DNA from: Eubacterium sp. AM49-13BH
Lineage (GTDB): Bacteria > Bacillota > Clostridia > Lachnospirales > Lachnospiraceae
Length of the DNA stretch: 64,000 bases
NCBI RefSeq assembly: GCF_003464165.1
Contig: NZ_QSEK01000003.1
Coordinates: forward strand, 1 to 64,000
Reading direction: 5' to 3'
Part shown: positions 1 to 8,587 of the stretch, piece by piece
Layout: every line of letters begins with the position of its first letter
Numbering within the stretch: position 1 is the first letter of the stretch
Translations under genes and position numbers: made by a program
The notes under the pieces: model-generated
Databases searched by the model: none
Told to the model about the DNA's origin: nothing
What the model saw: the letters and a program-made list of their open reading frames with translations, nothing else

Positions 1-120
1 TCCGCCACGCTTCAGCTTCCCTTTTGGACTTCATCACGCCTTCTCCCGCTCAACGTCCAATCCGCCACGCTTCAGCTTACCTTTTGGACTTCCTTGTGCC
101 TTCTACACGCTAAAGTCCAC
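1..120. repeat. 60-bp tandem repeat, two copies
   Basis: Two adjacent 60-bp units (1-60 and 61-120) share the opening TCCGCCACGCTTCAGCTT and the block CCTTTTGGACTTC, then diverge moderately. The first unit sits at the window edge, so more copies may lie outside. The unit is GC-rich compared with the AT-rich genome around it. No coding sense was found and the function is unknown. Confidence 0.75.
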
Positions 121-125
121 TCCCC

Positions 126-173
126 CCTCCAGATGAGCCTACGACATCTGGTGCGGCGGGCGACATCTGGAGG
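126..173. repeat. Inverted and direct repeat cluster
   Basis: CCTCCAGATG (126-135) is the reverse complement of CATCTGGAGG (164-173). CGACATCTGG also occurs twice as a direct repeat (142-151 and 161-170). The cluster lies between the 60-bp tandem repeat and the larger palindrome at 193-344 and appears to be part of one non-coding repeat block. Confidence 0.6.
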
Positions 174-192
174 CGCTGGCGGAGTGAGCGGC

Positions 193-344
193 GGGCGGGT
201 GGATAGTGTTAGTTTCAGACCGTTGGAAAACGCCTGCACTTAATGAGCTGGGAGCCGCATTTTATGCGGCTAACCAGCGAATTTAGTACAGTTGCGTTTT
301 CCACCGAGCTAGAGCGTGTCTGAAAATGACACTATCCCCCGCCC
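193..344. repeat. Large nested palindrome (MITE-like or structured RNA)
   Basis: The left arm carries GGGCGGG (193-199), GGATAGTGT (201-209), TTTCAGAC (213-220) and TGGAAAACGC (224-233). The right arm carries the reverse complements in mirrored order: GCGTTTTCCA (294-303), GTCTGAAA (317-324), ACACTATCC (329-337) and CCCGCCC (338-344). A small hairpin GCCGCAT/ATGCGGC (254-260/264-270) sits in the loop. The element starts about 30 bases beyond the stop codon of the minus-strand AAA ATPase gene. It could be a miniature transposable element, an interspersed repeat or a 3' structured RNA. There is no internal gene. Confidence 0.7.
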
Positions 345-375
345 ACAGCGTCCGTCTGCCACAACCTCCCGTATG

Positions 376-1728
376 TCACAACTCAATCCCCACCAGATCC
401 TCTTTCTCCAGCATCGCCAGTATATTCTTATCCACATCCTTAAGTCCGACTATCCTTGTTGCCTGATTGGATATGGCTTTTTCAAGATAGTTCCTTACAT
501 CTCTTGCATTAGCATAACCTTCCGGCTTATTGGCTACCCGGTCTGTAAAGAATCTTCTTGCTTCCTCAAGTGCATCACGGGAAAGCATGTATTCCTGTTT
601 CTTGCAGTTGTTTATGAGTATCTCAACCTCTTCCTCGGCCGTGTAATCCTCGAAGTTAATGAATTTATTAAATCTTGAACGCAGTCCCGGATTGGAATCT
701 AAGAATTCCTCCATCAGTTCTGTATAACCTGCCACTATTACAACTAAATCATCTCTGTGGTCTTCCATTCCTTTTAATAATGTATCTACGGCTTCCTGTC
801 CGAAGTCGCCCTGACCTTTTCCATTAGTAAGTGTATATGCTTCGTCTATGAACAGGACTCCTCCAAGTGCTGATTCTATTACTTCTGCAGTCTTCGTCGC
901 TGTCTGACCTATGTAACCACACACAAGTCCTGAACGGTCTACTTCAACAAGATGTCCTTTTGAGATTACCCCTATTGCCTTATATATTCTGGCAAGCAGT
1001 CTTGCAACTGTCGTCTTGCCTGTTCCGGGATTTCCCATGAATACAAGGTGTTTGTTGACGCTTGTCTGCTTCATTCCCATCTGCTCACGCATTTTCTGGA
1101 CTTTAAGAAGATTAATAAGTGCATTGACATCTTCTTTAACTGCAGTAAGTCCCGTCAGTGAATTAAGTTCTGCAATTAGTTCATCAGCGTCCGGCTTTTC
1201 GTCATCTTCTGTCTCCGCCTGTATTGTCTCACTCTTGTAATCAGGACGCAGCAGGCCGTATGATTTAAGATTCTCGTCTAGCATCACACAATATGATGAT
1301 AAAACATTTATCTCGACCTCGGTGCTTTCAGTATTCGCAGCCAAATATTCCTGTCCGAGCTTCCTGTAGCTTTCTGCCAGCATCCGCGCCTCTTTGTTGT
1401 CGTATCGGTCGTTCTTAATCTTATGACCGGCATTGGCTAATATGAAATATTTAAATGTCTCCGGCACTCTTGTAATATAACCCGCGCCAAGCATGTTGCG
1501 GTTCTTGATATCAGCCGCCATTGGCGCGCTCACATCGTACCCCAGTTTTTTCTTTATAAATGCTTTCTCTTCCTCACCATATCTTCTATCTGTCATTGAT
1601 ATGTATATAAGAAAATGCAGAAACTCCTTCTTAATATTGTCGCGAAGGCTTGTATTTCCTGCCAGCCTCACAATGCCATTCTGCTCAATATAATCACACA
1701 TTTCGTAGCACAAATTAATTGCATCCAT
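376..1728 (-). CDS. AAA+ ATPase, CbxX/CfqX - SpoVK family
   Basis: A soluble AAA+ ATPase of the CbxX/SpoVK type, 450 residues. The C-terminal half carries a Walker A motif GNPGTGKTT near residue 235, a Walker B motif LFIDEAY near residue 290, a sensor region VIVAGY and an arginine-finger region GLRSRF. The first 200 residues are a helical N-terminal domain without a recognised family. The start is supported by an AGGAGGGG ribosome site just upstream. Relatives remodel protein complexes (Rubisco activase CbbX, sporulation protein SpoVK, type VII EccA). There is no Rubisco or secretion gene beside it, so the client is unknown. Confidence 0.85.
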   Translation of the reverse strand: MDAINLCYEMCDYIEQNGIVRLAGNTSLRDNIKKEFLHFLIYISMTDRRYGEEEKAFIKKKLGYDVSAPMAADIKNRNMLGAGYITRVPETFKYFILANAGHKIKNDRYDNKEARMLAESYRKLGQEYLAANTESTEVEINVLSSYCVMLDENLKSYGLLRPDYKSETIQAETEDDEKPDADELIAELNSLTGLTAVKEDVNALINLLKVQKMREQMGMKQTSVNKHLVFMGNPGTGKTTVARLLARIYKAIGVISKGHLVEVDRSGLVCGYIGQTATKTAEVIESALGGVLFIDEAYTLTNGKGQGDFGQEAVDTLLKGMEDHRDDLVVIVAGYTELMEEFLDSNPGLRSRFNKFINFEDYTAEEEVEILINNCKKQEYMLSRDALEEARRFFTDRVANKPEGYANARDVRNYLEKAISNQATRIVGLKDVDKNILAMLEKEDLVGIEL

Positions 1729-1822
1729 ATTTCTTTCCCCTCCTGTTTTATAAACTTGTCCTTTAAACCTAATATTTCATGTGCTATTTGATACTACCGT
1801 TTTATGTAAGATTTTCCATATG

Positions 1823-2939
1823 TTATATCAATTTCGTAAACACGTACAGCACTACCAGAAATATTATATTGTAAACCGTAAATGCAGCAAAATATTTTCC
1901 CTTTTTCTCTGGCACTTCATTGGCATACAGCTTGTACGATATTAGCTCGCCATTGACGCTATAAGCGTACCGAGACCTCCGATGTTCACCCCTATTGCGA
2001 GGTTCTTTATATTGTCTGTAAATTCTGATAATAACAGTGCAGCAGGAACATTGCTTATGCACTGGCTTGTTATTATTCCGGCTTCCAGCTCCCGGCCATT
2101 CACAATTCCTGCAAGAAAATGTGCCACAGATTCAACCCTTCCCATATTGCCTGTGAATATGAAGAAGCCAATAAATGTTAGTAGCAGTGCATAATCTGCC
2201 TTCGCAAGCACATTTTTCTCCAGCAGTAATACCGTTATGAGAACGGCTGCTGCAAGTATATACCATGTCAGCACTCTTGCGACAACTAAAAGTGCAAGAA
2301 TAAATAATACGCTGTAGGCCATGACTCGTGGCACTGATGTATTATGTGCAGCTTCGCTGTCTGTATCTTCTATACATATTATTTCGTTCTTATTCTTTAT
2401 AAGAAGGATTGATATAACCAGAAGCAGGGCTGAAGCTATTGTGTATGGCAGCAGCCACATTATGAATTCTCCGATTCCTTTTCCAGCCAGCCCATACAGA
2501 TACAGATTCTGCGGATTACCAATCGGTGTCAGCATACTTCCAAGATTCGCAGCTATCGTCTGCAATACAACTACTGGTATCATAAGCTCCTGCCTGCCAC
2601 ACTGCTTAAGCATCATTATTGCAAATGGGACAAATGTTATAGCGACACATCATTTGTTATAATCATGCTGCTAAAGAAATTCAGTCCTACAAGAACTGCA
2701 ATAAGCTGCCACATTTTTCGTGTTCTTGTAAGAAGGGCATGTCCGATTTTTTCAAAAATGCCGTTCTGCATATAGCCTTTCGTTATTATCATCAGACTCC
2801 ACAATATTCCAAGTGAACGCCAGTCTATGTAACCGGCATATGCTTTGTCTGGTTTTATAAAAAACATTGAAACGATTGCAAACACCCAGCTTATTGTAAG
2901 TACTGCATCTTTCTTTAAATAATTATAGATTCTCTTCAT
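1823..2939 (-). pseudogene. SLC13/ArsB-type anion permease, two frameshifts
   Basis: Three consecutive pieces in shifted frames together make one membrane permease of about 372 residues. The N-terminal piece (2939-2637) ends NDVSL, the middle piece (to 1942) carries the hallmark region LGSMLTPIGNPQNLYL, and the C-terminal piece (to 1823) ends in a last hydrophobic helix. Restoring one base near 2640 gives NDVSLITFVPFAIMML, and one base near 1945 gives IASMASLISYKLY. Family knowledge points to a divalent anion:Na+ symporter or ArsB/NhaD-like carrier with about ten membrane helices; the substrate is not deducible. Two lesions could mean true decay, but the same type of one-base deletion also breaks essential genes in this window. 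Confidence 0.75.
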
Positions 2940-3009
2940 GACATTTTCTCTCTTAACATAGTAATTGCTTTATATTTTACAATATATTTTTTATCCTTTA
3001 CAGTATTAG

Positions 3010-3038
3010 TTGTCAAATAAATTCTGTAAGTTTATAAT
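3010..3038 (+). promoter_or_regulatory. sstT promoter
   Basis: TTGTCA (3010-3015), a 17-base spacer and a perfect TATAAT (3033-3038) lie about 30 bases upstream of the sstT start. The spacing matches a housekeeping sigma-A promoter. A GGAGA ribosome site precedes the start codon. Confidence 0.7.
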
Positions 3039-3071
3039 AGAAAAAGTTTTGCATAGGAGAATCTGTTAGAT

Positions 3072-4295
3072 ATGAAAAAATTATTAGACAAATGGATTAG
3101 TATTAGTCTCATTAAAAGAATTATTGGAGGACTGGCTCTTGGTATTATTCTTGGCCTGCTCGTTCCAAAGGCTTCCGGCATTGCTCTTTTCGGAAGCGTT
3201 TTCGTTGGCGCACTTAAGGCTATCGCACCGCTTCTTGTTTTCGTGCTTGTCATAAGTTCTTTATGTCATTCAGGAAAAAGTCATGGCGGCGTTATTAAAA
3301 CCGTAATTATTCTGTACATGTTCAGTACCATTCTTGCCTCTGTAATCGCAGTATTTACAAGCAAATTATTTCCGGTTACACTCGCTCTGACAGAGGGCTT
3401 TGAAGAAATGTCATCACCGGGAAGTATTGGTGATGTATTTAACTCTTTGTTGATGAATATTGTTGAGAATCCTATTACTTCTCTTACTAAAGCTAACTAT
3501 GTAGGTATTCTTGCATGGGCTGTTGTTATCGGTATTGCATGTAGACATGCCAAGGAATCTACTAAAGATATGCTTGTAGATATCTCTAATGGTCTTTCCA
3601 AGGTTGTTACCTGGATTATTAATTTTGCTCCATTTGGTATTATGGGACTTGTATTTGATACTGTGTCAAACAATGGTATGTCAGTATTTAAGGAATATGG
3701 AAAGCTTCTTATGCTTCTCGTTGGTACTATGCTGTTTATTTATTTTGTTACCAACCCGATTCTTGTTTTCTGGTGTACACACAAGAATCCCTACCCACTT
3801 GTATTCAGATGTTTAAAAAAGAGCGCACTCACTGCATTTTTCACAAGAAGCTCCGCTGCCAATATTCCTATTAATATGAAGGAATGTGAGGATATGGGAC
3901 TCGACAGGGATACTTACTCTGTAACTATTCCGCTCGGTGCAACTATTAACATGGATGGTGCTGCAATAACTATCACTGTTATGACACTTGCCGCAGCCAA
4001 TACTTTAGGTATTACTGTTGATATTCCAAGCGCAATTCTTTTAAGTATTCTTGCAGCGCTTTCTGCCTGTGGTGCTTCTGGTGTTGCCGGTGGTTCACTC
4101 TTGCTTATACCTATGGCATGCTCATTATTCGGCATTCCTAACGATGTTGCAATGCAGGTTGTCGGAATCGGCTTCATCATCGGTGTTATTCAGGATTCTG
4201 TTGAAACTGCACTTAATTCATCATCTGACCTTTTACTTTCTGCTTCTGCTGAATTCAGACAGTGGAGAAAAGAGGGATGTGAGATTACATATTAA
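3072..4295 (+). CDS. sstT: Serine/threonine:Na+ symporter SstT
   Basis: A 407-residue integral membrane protein of the dicarboxylate/amino-acid:cation symporter (DAACS) family, matching SstT in length and motifs. The substrate-binding core is visible: SSAANIPINM near residue 260, then SVTIPLGATINMDGAA near 285, and the hairpin SACGASGVAGGS near 340. Known SstT proteins import serine and threonine with sodium. The gene is monocistronic, with its own promoter upstream and a bidirectional terminator just downstream. The assignment to SstT over other DAACS carriers rests on overall sequence resemblance. Confidence 0.92.
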   Translation: MKKLLDKWISISLIKRIIGGLALGIILGLLVPKASGIALFGSVFVGALKAIAPLLVFVLVISSLCHSGKSHGGVIKTVIILYMFSTILASVIAVFTSKLFPVTLALTEGFEEMSSPGSIGDVFNSLLMNIVENPITSLTKANYVGILAWAVVIGIACRHAKESTKDMLVDISNGLSKVVTWIINFAPFGIMGLVFDTVSNNGMSVFKEYGKLLMLLVGTMLFIYFVTNPILVFWCTHKNPYPLVFRCLKKSALTAFFTRSSAANIPINMKECEDMGLDRDTYSVTIPLGATINMDGAAITITVMTLAAANTLGITVDIPSAILLSILAALSACGASGVAGGSLLLIPMACSLFGIPNDVAMQVVGIGFIIGVIQDSVETALNSSSDLLLSASAEFRQWRKEGCEITY

Positions 4296-4307
4296 CATGA
4301 CTAAAGC

Positions 4308-4353
4308 AAAAATGTCTGGCATGCTGCACTACTGCGGCATACCAGACATTTTT
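4308..4353. terminator. Bidirectional terminator between sstT and the 4371 gene
   Basis: AAAAATGTCTGG (4308-4319) pairs with CCAGACATTTTT (4342-4353), with a further partial stem inside. T-runs exist on both strands, so it can end sstT and the convergent minus-strand gene. Confidence 0.85.
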
Positions 4354-4370
4354 ATTATTACGGAATCTTT

Positions 4371-4718
4371 TTATCTATTCTTAATCATGCTTACAACTGC
4401 TAAAACAGCATTTATAAGACACCATACTGACCAGATTACGAGGTCACTGTAGTTACCATATCCTGCGAATCCGAATACAGCAGCAAGCCCAAAAAGCACA
4501 ATCAGAGCTATATCGTGTCCCTTGCCAGTCTTATTTCTTGTAGCTATCGATACAATTCCGCCTGCCAGCATAAGTATTCCAACTACAGCACCGACACTTC
4601 CTGATACTCCTCCGTTATCCTCAAGTGCATTAACTACTCCTGCCGCACATGACTGGAACATAACTACTGCAAATAATATTATCGATATTATTCCTGATAC
4701 TAATTTCCATACTTTCAT
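4371..4718 (-). CDS. Small four-helix membrane protein, unknown function
   Basis: A 115-residue hydrophobic protein with about four membrane helices (roughly 5-25, 38-57, 68-85 and 92-111). No catalytic motif was recognised. The first helix followed by SCAAG could be a signal segment, but the cysteine is not clearly a lipobox. It is 13 bases downstream of the 4732-5265 gene on the same strand and probably cotranscribed with it, ending at the shared terminator. The function is unknown. Confidence 0.65.
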   Translation of the reverse strand: MKVWKLVSGIISIILFAVVMFQSCAAGVVNALEDNGGVSGSVGAVVGILMLAGGIVSIATRNKTGKGHDIALIVLFGLAAVFGFAGYGNYSDLVIWSVWCLINAVLAVVSMIKNR

Positions 4719-4731
4719 TATGTTTATCCCC

Positions 4732-5265
4732 CTACTGAAGTTTTATTATTACTTTTTCACTTGTCCATATATTAGCTGAATATTCCAGTTCTATCGACTC
4801 TGCATTAACAGGCACTTCAAATACAACATCAAAGCTTATCTGTCTGCCTGATGAAATACTGCCAATCGTGAAATCTGAATCTGACATCATATATTTCTGT
4901 TCACAACTCACATCGTCTGCATAGCAGTCAAAATCACCTGTACTTACATATATGTCTGTATTCCCTGTGTTCTCAAATGTGAAATCTGCTCTTATGTATT
5001 TCATTCCATCTGCTGGTGAATACAATCCATAAGGATTATCGTAATCTGTGTAATCTGTATCAGCATCTGTTACTGTACATTTAAGACCTTTCTTCTCAAA
5101 GCTTCCACCAACCATAACAACATTATCACTTGAAGCAGCACTCTTATCTGATGTACCTCCCACATTACTGTTGTCCACACTTGTGTCTGAACCGCTTCCC
5201 ATTGCCATTACTGCAAATACTATCAGGCATAACAACACCCCTATGTACTTTCTGATTCTCTTCAT
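4732..5265 (-). CDS. Exported DUF4352-like immunoglobulin-fold protein
   Basis: A 177-residue exported protein. The N-terminus has KRIRK followed by a hydrophobic segment (about 8-22), then a Ser/Asp/Asn-rich linker (25-48). The rest resembles DUF4352-type beta-sandwich domains: YIRADFTFENTG, a central NTDIYVS strand and a terminal strand SEKVIIKL. Such domains are common in small Firmicutes lipoproteins of unknown function; here no lipobox cysteine is visible, so it is probably membrane-anchored or secreted. An AGGAGGAAAT ribosome site supports the start. It is probably in an operon with the flanking membrane protein genes. Confidence 0.65.
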   Translation of the reverse strand: MKRIRKYIGVLLCLIVFAVMAMGSGSDTSVDNSNVGGTSDKSAASSDNVVMVGGSFEKKGLKCTVTDADTDYTDYDNPYGLYSPADGMKYIRADFTFENTGNTDIYVSTGDFDCYADDVSCEQKYMMSDSDFTIGSISSGRQISFDVVFEVPVNAESIELEYSANIWTSEKVIIKLQ

Positions 5266-5689
5266 ATGATTTCCTCCTCATATCATTATCATGTCTTTTT
5301 ATAATAAAAACAGCCATCAATTCTGCAATTATTTCCACAATAATATCCATCACATCAAATGTTCCCCTTACACATCCGGTTAATTGAAGGATTTCTATAA
5401 TTGTTGAAAACACGCCTGCCAGTGCAGACATTTTCCACACATCAGCTGTTCTATTACCAGTAACTGCCACTAAAGAAAATACCAGCGCATACGCCCACAG
5501 CATATCTGGTACATAACTGCGCACAATTCTTACAAATGTATTCTCCACCCCGACATGCAAGCCTGTTCCCATAATCCTGTCTATATTCTTTACAAATATG
5601 ACATCCGGCGAAGTTATGTAATAAAACAGACTTCCTGCAAGTATTGGAATAACAACATTTGCCCATGCAAAACATTTCTTCATGTACAT
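5165..5689 (-). CDS. VanZ-like membrane protein, probably frameshifted 3' end
   Basis: A 174-residue frame with about four membrane helices and a VanZ-family signature near residue 105: EILQLTGCVRGTFDVMDIIVE. VanZ-like proteins are small membrane proteins of mostly unknown role, named for a teicoplanin-resistance accessory gene. The last 40 residues are polar and overlap the next gene by 101 bases, which is unusual. Adding one A to the A-run near 5297-5301 would end the protein at a TGA near 5289, just before the next gene's ribosome site, so the true protein is probably about 133 residues. Confidence 0.6.
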   Translation of the reverse strand: MYMKKCFAWANVVIPILAGSLFYYITSPDVIFVKNIDRIMGTGLHVGVENTFVRIVRSYVPDMLWAYALVFSLVAVTGNRTADVWKMSALAGVFSTIIEILQLTGCVRGTFDVMDIIVEIIAELMAVFIIKRHDNDMRRKSYEENQKVHRGVVMPDSICSNGNGKRFRHKCGQQ

Positions 5690-5773
5690 ACCTATATTTC
5701 AACTAAATTAATAAAGCTATCTTTAATATGAATGTTATCATATGTTCTATCGAAATCTGTGTGCTGACAGCAC

Positions 5774-5816
5774 AAAAGGGGCTGCCACACTAATTTCTTA
5801 ATGTGACAACCCCTTT
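5774..5816 (-). terminator. Terminator at the kinase gene end
   Basis: On the minus strand, AAGGGGTTGTCACA pairs with TGTGGCAGCCCCTT, with one G-U pair, and is followed by TTTTG. The stem overlaps the kinase stop codon. It separates the kinase from the VanZ-like group. Confidence 0.75.
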
Positions 5817-7029
5817 ATAAAATACTCTCTATTATTGCAACAACTATTGCAAAAAACATCAATAATGCAAAGCATAGTGCAAAACCATATACACATGTAA
5901 GAATAAAGCTTAAAGCATTAACTTTCTTCATTCCCGGCAGTTTTCTTCTTATATTAAGGTAATTGCCAAACCATAATGTCATTCCAAGCAACATAATAAA
6001 AATTGCTATTTTATACACTGCCTGTTCCCATCCAGTCATTATTACTCCTGTGTCACTGTCTGTAAATGTGACACTCAGCGACAGCAATATTATTAATGCA
6101 TACCATCCTAATGCAGCTATACAGCATATTATGTTAGTTCCTCTGAAACCCGGTGGCAGAAAACGCCTCCATGAGCTGTTAATATTATAATTCTTATTCT
6201 GATATTTTCTGTATGTATTGGTAATCTTTTCTTTTACTGTACGATATGATGCAGCAGCTGCTTCTGTATTGTCCGTTCCAAATGCACTATCATCACTCCT
6301 GTTACCAGTCTGACTGCCTATGATATATAATACTTCTCTCAGCTCTGTTGCTGACTGGTATCTGTCCCTTGCATCTACCATTAAACATTTTCTTAAAATG
6401 TCTGTAAAGCGGCACTGTGCTATCCCTGCTCCCGGCTTGTCGCCTGTCATGATGTAATTAATTGTCGCACCCAGTCCATATATATCCGTACGCTCGTCTG
6501 ACTGTCCGAATCCAAACTGCTCAGGTGCGGCAAAATACACCGTTCCAAGCATCTTAGTATCTTCGTTCTTGTCGGCATTTACATGTCTTGCCGCATTAAA
6601 ATCTATCAGATGCACATGTCCGTTTTTTTCAATAATTATATTAGATGGTTTTATATCTCTATGAACAATTACCGGTTCTAACTGCTGTAAGCACACAAGT
6701 ATATCTGCAAGCTGTACAGCAATATCATATGCCTGTTCTTCATTAAGCAGTCCCTGCTCATCTAATACCTGCTTAAGGCTCCTGCCCTGCACATACTCCT
6801 CAACTACTATAAGCTTTCCATCATCAGCAATACATTCCTTTACCGCAGGGACTCCCTCAATTCTTACAGAGGCAAGCTGCTCATATACATCACGCGAATA
6901 TATATCAAGTGTCTTCTTAACGCAGAGTTCACTGTTCCTTATATCCTGCACCAGAACTATATTCTTTTTTTCATCAAGTACTGTCAGTTCCCTATAAAAT
7001 GACAGCCTGCTCTCTTCTTCTAAAGTCAT
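5815..7029 (-). CDS. Membrane Ser/Thr protein kinase (PrkC-like fold)
   Basis: A 404-residue protein with an N-terminal Hanks-type kinase domain (about 1-235), a linker and two or three C-terminal membrane helices (about 305-330, 342-360 and 375-400). Visible motifs are VKK for the ATP lysine, the catalytic loop HRDIKPSN near 125, the metal-binding DFN near 145 in place of DFG, and APEQ near 168. The glycine-rich loop is degenerate. There are no PASTA repeats, so it is not a standard PrkC. It is divergent from an XRE regulator with an 88-base intergenic region, suggesting a linked signalling module. Its targets are unknown. Confidence 0.85.
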   Translation of the reverse strand: MTLEEESRLSFYRELTVLDEKKNIVLVQDIRNSELCVKKTLDIYSRDVYEQLASVRIEGVPAVKECIADDGKLIVVEEYVQGRSLKQVLDEQGLLNEEQAYDIAVQLADILVCLQQLEPVIVHRDIKPSNIIIEKNGHVHLIDFNAARHVNADKNEDTKMLGTVYFAAPEQFGFGQSDERTDIYGLGATINYIMTGDKPGAGIAQCRFTDILRKCLMVDARDRYQSATELREVLYIIGSQTGNRSDDSAFGTDNTEAAAASYRTVKEKITNTYRKYQNKNYNINSSWRRFLPPGFRGTNIICCIAALGWYALIILLSLSVTFTDSDTGVIMTGWEQAVYKIAIFIMLLGMTLWFGNYLNIRRKLPGMKKVNALSFILTCVYGFALCFALLMFFAIVVAIIESIL

Positions 7030-7075
7030 ATTTTTATCCTTATTGTAATTTAGTGTTTATTATTATACACTATAT

Positions 7076-7099
7076 CAATAGAAAATGTGTACTCTATTG
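7076..7099. promoter_or_regulatory. Inverted repeat in kinase/XRE divergent region
   Basis: CAATAG (7076-7081) and CTATTG (7094-7099) form a 24-base inverted repeat centred between the divergent kinase and XRE starts. A GTGT/ACAC hairpin lies beside it. This is a plausible operator for the adjacent XRE protein, but it is short and could be chance. Confidence 0.35.
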
Positions 7100-7117
7100 T
7101 GAAAGGCAGAATTAATA

Positions 7118-7573
7118 ATGAACGAAAAACCGACTTATGAACTTGATAAAATCTTAAGTTCAGTTGAACCTGAACATTTTAACAGATACCGTAATGAAGA
7201 GGATACTGACTCACAGATGTCTGTCAGCGAATTCTTTAACAGGTATATAGGAAGCTACGGACTTCAATTAAGTGATGTTATACGACAAAGTGATATTCCA
7301 GCTAATTATGCATACGGAATACTTAATGGCAATCGTACCAATCCAAGCCGTGACAGAGTAATTGCACTCTGCATCGCATGCCATATGAACCTTACTGATA
7401 CCAACCGTGCGTTAAAAACTGCAGGCTTAAGCCCTTTGTATTCCAAGGTCAGCCGCGATGCTGCAATTATAATTATGATTAACAAATGTGAATATGACAT
7501 TGGAATTATTAATGAATTTCTGTATGGACATAATCTCAATATTCTTTCTACATCTAGCAACAAGGAGGCTTAA
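7118..7573 (+). CDS. XRE-family helix-turn-helix regulator
   Basis: A 151-residue protein. The central part (about 38-105) is an XRE/Cro-type DNA-binding fold: LQLSDVIRQSDIPANYAYGI, then NGNRTNPSRDRVIALCIA, the usual second-helix and recognition-helix pattern. The C-terminal 40 residues have no recognised domain. It is divergent from the membrane Ser/Thr kinase and ends two bases before the amidohydrolase gene, so it is probably cotranscribed with the latter. A role as a kinase-linked transcription factor is inference from position. Confidence 0.75.
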   Translation: MNEKPTYELDKILSSVEPEHFNRYRNEEDTDSQMSVSEFFNRYIGSYGLQLSDVIRQSDIPANYAYGILNGNRTNPSRDRVIALCIACHMNLTDTNRALKTAGLSPLYSKVSRDAAIIIMINKCEYDIGIINEFLYGHNLNILSTSSNKEA

Positions 7574-7575
7574 CT

Positions 7576-8490
7576 ATGAACATAATTGACTCACACATTC
7601 ATATATGCCGCTGCATCAATGGATTTGGAAACAGCGGAGAAATGCAGGCTATAGGCGGAGGTTACGCAAGCTACGCTGATGGAACTATATTCCAGATGAT
7701 ACCAGAGTGTCTCGGTGAATATGATGTAACTCCGGAAGCGGTTCTTAAGGTTATGGACGAGGCTGGTGTTTCCAAGGCTGTTATGCTTCAGGGCAATTTC
7801 TTAGGACCGCAGAATCTCTACACTTATGAGGCTGCAAAGAAATATCCTGACCGTCTTGCTGCAGCAGCCACTTATGACCCATTCTGCAGAAATGTTGATT
7901 CTATAAGAAAGCATTTGTTTGAAGACCTCGGAATTAAGATTGTAAAGTTCGAAGTCAGCACAGGAAGCGGACTTATGAGTTATCATCCTACTATTCCTCT
8001 TGATGGTGATGTTATTGAGGAAATGCTGTCATATGCTGAAAAGCATCAGAATATTGTTGTGTTCGATATCGGCCGCTACCCTGCCGAGTGCTGGCAGCCA
8101 GAAGCCCTCGCCCGTGCAATTAAAAGACACCCTGACACGCAGTTTGTTGTATGCCATCTTCTTGCTCCACGCGGACTTATTCAGGAAGATGTATGGCTTA
8201 AAGGAATGGAGACACTCACGCTTGACAATGTTGTATTCGACCTTGCAAGCCTTCCTTCTAATCAGGGTAAAGATGCCGCATACCCTTATCCTGACGCAAT
8301 CCATTATATTAAACGCGCCATAGAACTTGTCGGAAGCGACCGGCTTATGTGGGGAAGCGACCTGCCTATGAATCTGTGCAAAGACAGCTACAGACACCTT
8401 ATTGATTACATTGTCTTAAGCAATGAAATATCAACACCTGACAAGGAAAATATCATGGCTGCTACTGCAGCTAAAGTATATTTCAAATAA
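7576..8490 (+). CDS. Amidohydrolase-family metal-dependent hydrolase
   Basis: A 304-residue TIM-barrel hydrolase of the amidohydrolase-2 type. The N-terminal metal motif DSHIHI is at residues 5-10, VVCHLLAP near 188 supplies a further ligand, and WGSDLPMN near 256 gives the catalytic aspartate. Relatives include decarboxylases, lactonases and deacylases; the substrate cannot be read from sequence. A GGAGG ribosome site overlaps the end of the XRE gene, indicating coupling. A strong terminator follows. Confidence 0.82.
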   Translation: MNIIDSHIHICRCINGFGNSGEMQAIGGGYASYADGTIFQMIPECLGEYDVTPEAVLKVMDEAGVSKAVMLQGNFLGPQNLYTYEAAKKYPDRLAAAATYDPFCRNVDSIRKHLFEDLGIKIVKFEVSTGSGLMSYHPTIPLDGDVIEEMLSYAEKHQNIVVFDIGRYPAECWQPEALARAIKRHPDTQFVVCHLLAPRGLIQEDVWLKGMETLTLDNVVFDLASLPSNQGKDAAYPYPDAIHYIKRAIELVGSDRLMWGSDLPMNLCKDSYRHLIDYIVLSNEISTPDKENIMAATAAKVYFK

Positions 8491-8508
8491 TCCACATATT
8501 TAATATAT

Positions 8509-8548
8509 CCCTCAAAAGCACTGTTTACCTGCTTTTGAGGGATTTTTA
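8509..8548 (+). terminator. Terminator after amidohydrolase
   Basis: CCCTCAAAAGCA (8509-8520) pairs perfectly with TGCTTTTGAGGG (8530-8541), followed by ATTTTTA. A classical intrinsic terminator ending the XRE-amidohydrolase unit. Confidence 0.93.
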
Positions 8549-8587
8549 TATTCTCCTGTTGACATATTATGCATATCATGTTATATA

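Noticed and set aside
1..345. Possible CRISPR array or attachment site
   Set aside because: The 60-bp units are contiguous and diverged, with no spacers of constant size, and there are no cas genes, integrase or tRNA nearby.
316..678. Plus-strand 120-codon open frame over the AAA ATPase end
   Set aside because: It starts inside the palindrome and runs antisense to the conserved C-terminus of the ATPase; no family resemblance.
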